A stretch of 7,487 nucleotides of DNA from an uncultured Pseudomonadota bacterium. Its GTDB lineage: Bacteria; Myxococcota_A; Polyangia; HGW-17. Position numbers and translations under genes: made by a program. Positions 5,560 to 7,487 of this stretch are shown piece after piece. Under the pieces are notes generated by a model. That model did not search any database, was not told the DNA's origin, and worked only from the letters and a program-made list of their open reading frames with translations. Numbering within the stretch: position 1 is the stretch's first letter; every line of letters starts with the position of its first letter. The stretch lies in the NCBI GenBank assembly GCA_938004375.1, contig CALKWH010000119.1:1-7487 (forward strand), in the 5' to 3' direction.

Positions 5560-6816
5560 TCACGGTTTCACGAATAGTTGTATTATTTCAAAGTGTTGCG
5601 TGCCAGGCATCGTGTCGAGGACGAGCATCGACGTGCGCTCCCAACCCGCCCGCATCCAGGCGGCGGCGTCCCGCGCACCGTTCATCGGATCACAGGAAAC
5701 CAGGATCACCTGACGAGGCTTTTGCGCGATGAGAGCGTCATTTGTCTTTTTGTCAAGCCCCTCGCGAGGAGGATCGAGCACCAGCGTGCGCGTCCCTGGC
5801 GGGATCCTGCGGGTGCGGATCGCCTCCTCCACGGTCATCTGCAGGAGCTCGGCCCTTCCCGGTCCGGGGTGGCGCTCGAGGTTGCGGGAGAAGAAGCGCG
5901 CGGACTGCGGGTCGCTCTCGATGGCCAGCACGTCGGCGAAACGCCGGATGACCCGGGTGAGGTTCCCCGAACCGGCGTGGCACTCGAGCACGGGTCCCGG
6001 ATCCTCCAGCCCGGCGAGCAGCCCGGCGAGGCCGTCCAGGATCAACTGGTTCGCGTGGGGTCCCGCCTGGAAGAAGCCGGCCGAGGACACCGTCACCGGG
6101 CCGTGTCCGGGCGTGTCCAGCTCCAGGCCTTCGAGGCCCATTTCCACGCCGGCGATCCGCACGCCCGCCAGACCGGGCACCGCGGCCCTGAGCCGGTCGA
6201 AGGTCCCGTTCAGCGAAACGTCGCAGGTGAGGTGCAGGCCGCCCTGTCCGTCATAAAGCAGGCGCAGCTCGGCCGCACCCGAGGCGGGCAGGAACGGCGC
6301 CAGCCGGGCGTGGAGCGCGGGTTGCGGCGCCAGGGGACAGGCCACGACCTCGACGATCCGGTGCGACCCCTGGGCGAAGAAGCCTAGCCGCCCGTCCGAG
6401 GCGTTCATGCGGAGGCGGCAGCGATAACCCAGCTCGGGCCCCGCCGTGAGGATCCGGTCCGGCGTCTTCACCGGGTTGCGGACCGAAGAGAAGGCACGGG
6501 CGACGATGCCCAGCTTCTGCGCGCGCTGCGCCTCGACGCGCAGGCCCATCCAGGGACAACCGCCGCACGCCTCGGAGGCGCGCGAAGGCTCGGCGCAGGC
6601 GTGGGGACACGCCGGGGCCACACGGTCCGGGGAGGGGCTCGCCAGCCGCAGGGCGGGGGTGACGGCCCAACGCCGGGCGCCGGCGGGAGCCGGGGGTGCG
6701 AGCTCGACGACGTCCCCCGGGAACGCCCCCGGCACGAAGAGGGTGAGACCCTGGACGTGGGCCACGCCGTGACCGCGGCCACCGGCGCAGGACTCGATGG
6801 TGACCGTCACCGTCAT
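5560..6816 (-). CDS. RNA m5U methyltransferase, TrmA/RlmC/RlmD family
   Basis: A 418-residue SAM-dependent enzyme that methylates C5 of uridine in 23S rRNA or tRNA. The N-terminus to about residue 60 fits a TRAM RNA-binding domain (GVAHVQGLTLFVPGAFPGDVV). A 4Fe-4S cysteine set follows: C70 or C74, C84, C87 (ACGGCPW) and C160. The Rossmann domain shows FFQ at 248-250, SAM loop ECHAGSGNLTR at 278-288, IESDP at 299-303, and DPPREGLD at 348-355. The catalytic nucleophile is C375 in V-S-C-D-P, where the family usually has SCNP, and the general base is E410 in HFE. Length is usual for RlmD-type members. The start is ATG 6816, with AGGAGG 7 bases upstream; the frame is open much further upstream, but only as a high-GC shadow of the preceding gene. 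It overlaps the TGT-like stop by ATGA. Which uridine it modifies cannot be told from sequence. Confidence 0.95.
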   Translation of the reverse strand: MTVTVTIESCAGGRGHGVAHVQGLTLFVPGAFPGDVVELAPPAPAGARRWAVTPALRLASPSPDRVAPACPHACAEPSRASEACGGCPWMGLRVEAQRAQKLGIVARAFSSVRNPVKTPDRILTAGPELGYRCRLRMNASDGRLGFFAQGSHRIVEVVACPLAPQPALHARLAPFLPASGAAELRLLYDGQGGLHLTCDVSLNGTFDRLRAAVPGLAGVRIAGVEMGLEGLELDTPGHGPVTVSSAGFFQAGPHANQLILDGLAGLLAGLEDPGPVLECHAGSGNLTRVIRRFADVLAIESDPQSARFFSRNLERHPGPGRAELLQMTVEEAIRTRRIPPGTRTLVLDPPREGLDKKTNDALIAQKPRQVILVSCDPMNGARDAAAWMRAGWERTSMLVLDTMPGTQHFEIIQLFVKP

Positions 6817-7443
6817 GGGCCTGCCTCCTGATCCGTCTGTTGATCCTGCGCCAGCCGGGCGACGCGCCCGGAGAACCAGAAGCCGGCCTCCTCCAGCCCC
6901 CGGGACACGCCCGCGAGCCGGGCGAGGTTGCCCAGCGCGAGGTGCAGGCGTTCGAGGGGGGACGGATCCTCGATCCCGAGGCCGCCGGAGCCCACGAGCC
7001 GACCGGCGATGGCCGCGCGCAGTGGCGAGCTCGAATCCACGGTGTCCGCGCCGGCCTCCTGGAGCCCGCGCACCCAGTCCGGCTGCCCCACGCCGAAGAC
7101 GTGCAGCGGCAGGCGGCCGATCCTGGACCTGACGAGCCGCACGAAATCCAGGCACGGCCCCCACGCCTCGCGACGCCCCGCGATGCCGCCCAGGGCCACG
7201 CCGTCGATGGGGAGCGCCAGGAGCGAGTCCAGGGCGTCCAGGGTCGCCGCGCGATCGTCGGCCAGCGGCAGCGAGCCGAAGAGCAGGAAGCCGGCGTCCC
7301 GATCGCGGGCCAGGGCCATCGCCCGCGCGTTCGCCACCGAGGCCGACAGGCGCCGGCGCGCCTCGACGGGGTCGCACCCGATGGGCACCGGGATGTCCAG
7401 CGAGAACCCCACCGCGGCGTGCTCCACCTGTAGCGCAAGCAGG
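6813..7443 (-). CDS. TGT-like (tRNA-guanine transglycosylase-related) protein, N-terminus missing
   Basis: The last 209 residues of a protein cut by the contig end; the frame runs into adapter and the start is off the contig. The pattern follows the second half of the TGT TIM barrel: F-S-L-D-I-P-V-P at 13-20, IDGVALGGIAG at 79-89 (the family's GG loop), LHVFGVGQPD at 113-122 and GADTVDSSSP at 131-140. D136 aligns with the nucleophilic Asp of TGT. TGTs exchange guanine for queuine, preQ1, preQ0 or archaeosine precursors in tRNA; DpdA relatives act on DNA. Two features are missing. The FGIQQG base-binding motif is replaced by FGSLPLA (55-61). No cysteine occurs after C97, so the usual C-x-C-x2-C zinc site is absent. 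The LDIP and VDS forms recall archaeal TGT or DpdA more than bacterial Tgt. It is coupled to the m5U methyltransferase, which suits an RNA-modification role. A catalytically altered paralogue is possible. Confidence 0.62.
6824..6829 (-). promoter_or_regulatory. Ribosome binding site fixing methyltransferase start
   Basis: The minus strand reads AGGAGG, 7 bases, then ATG 6816. It lies inside the 3' end of the TGT-like gene and, with the ATGA overlap, indicates translational coupling. It decides the start within a much longer open frame. Confidence 0.78.
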
Positions 7444-7487
7444 AGATCGGAAGAGCACACGTCTGAACTCCAGTCACCGAATACGAT
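7444..7487. other. Illumina adapter and index (artefact)
   Basis: Positions 7444-7477 begin AGATCGGAAGAGCACACG and end CCAGTCAC, the TruSeq index adapter. Positions 7478-7485 (CGAATACG) are an index, and AT begins the following adapter part. It is the exact reverse complement of 1-42. Genomic sequence ends at 7443. Confidence 0.98.

Noticed and set aside
6817..7458. N-terminal extension of the methyltransferase frame to 632 residues
   Set aside because: It is an Arg/Gly/Ala-rich shadow of the TGT-like gene and includes adapter-coded residues. The AGGAGG site and TRAM domain start support ATG 6816.
1..7487. 42-bp terminal inverted repeats suggesting a mobile element
   Set aside because: Both copies are Illumina adapter and index, and there is no transposase or target duplication.

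Overview
The window is one short, high-GC assembled contig of about 7.4 kb whose two ends are sequencing artefact. Positions 1-42 and 7444-7487 are Illumina TruSeq adapter plus the same 8-base index in opposite orientations, so only 43-7443 is genomic. The genes at both ends are cut by the contig ends. The organism looks like a high-GC Gram-negative bacterium: it has a lipobox lipoprotein and an MltD-type murein transglycosylase. The Cys/Asp-rich lipoprotein, with C-x5-C-x6-C and C-D-N-N...D-x-D-G...D-C style motifs, recalls surface proteins of Myxococcota and related former Deltaproteobacteria. This placement is an inference from motifs remembered, not from a search.

Layout. Only the fragment at 43-312 is on the plus strand: the C-terminus of a membrane-anchored protein with a PEP-CTERM-like tail. 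It converges on a minus-strand lipoprotein gene (396-1361), with a hexanucleotide microsatellite in the gap. The lipoprotein has its own good promoter just upstream. Reading leftwards from about 5400, a probable minus-strand operon follows: an HU-family DNA-binding protein (5282-4947), a polytopic membrane protein of unknown function (4888-4235), an MltD-like LysM lytic transglycosylase with a repetitive Pro/Ala tail (4194-2110), and an RNase HII (2113-1490) that overlaps the transglycosylase stop by 4 bases. The 277-base gap 5283-5559 is AT-richer than its surroundings; it carries a candidate HU promoter and a 17-bp imperfect palindrome, and I see no RNA gene in it. The right end holds a second minus-strand operon: a truncated tRNA-guanine-transglycosylase-like protein overlaps by ATGA a TrmA/RlmC/RlmD-family RNA m5U methyltransferase (6816-5560).

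How the genes fit together: two genes concern RNA modification (or nucleobase exchange), one RNA/DNA hybrid repair, one nucleoid architecture, and two or three the cell envelope. Nothing resembles a complete new defence or mobile system. The points most worth a second look are the TGT-like fragment, which lacks the usual base-binding and zinc motifs; the archaeal-type signature of the RNase HII; the PEP-CTERM-like tail; and the recently expanded 24-bp repeat in the transglycosylase. Very long antisense open frames are high-GC shadows.
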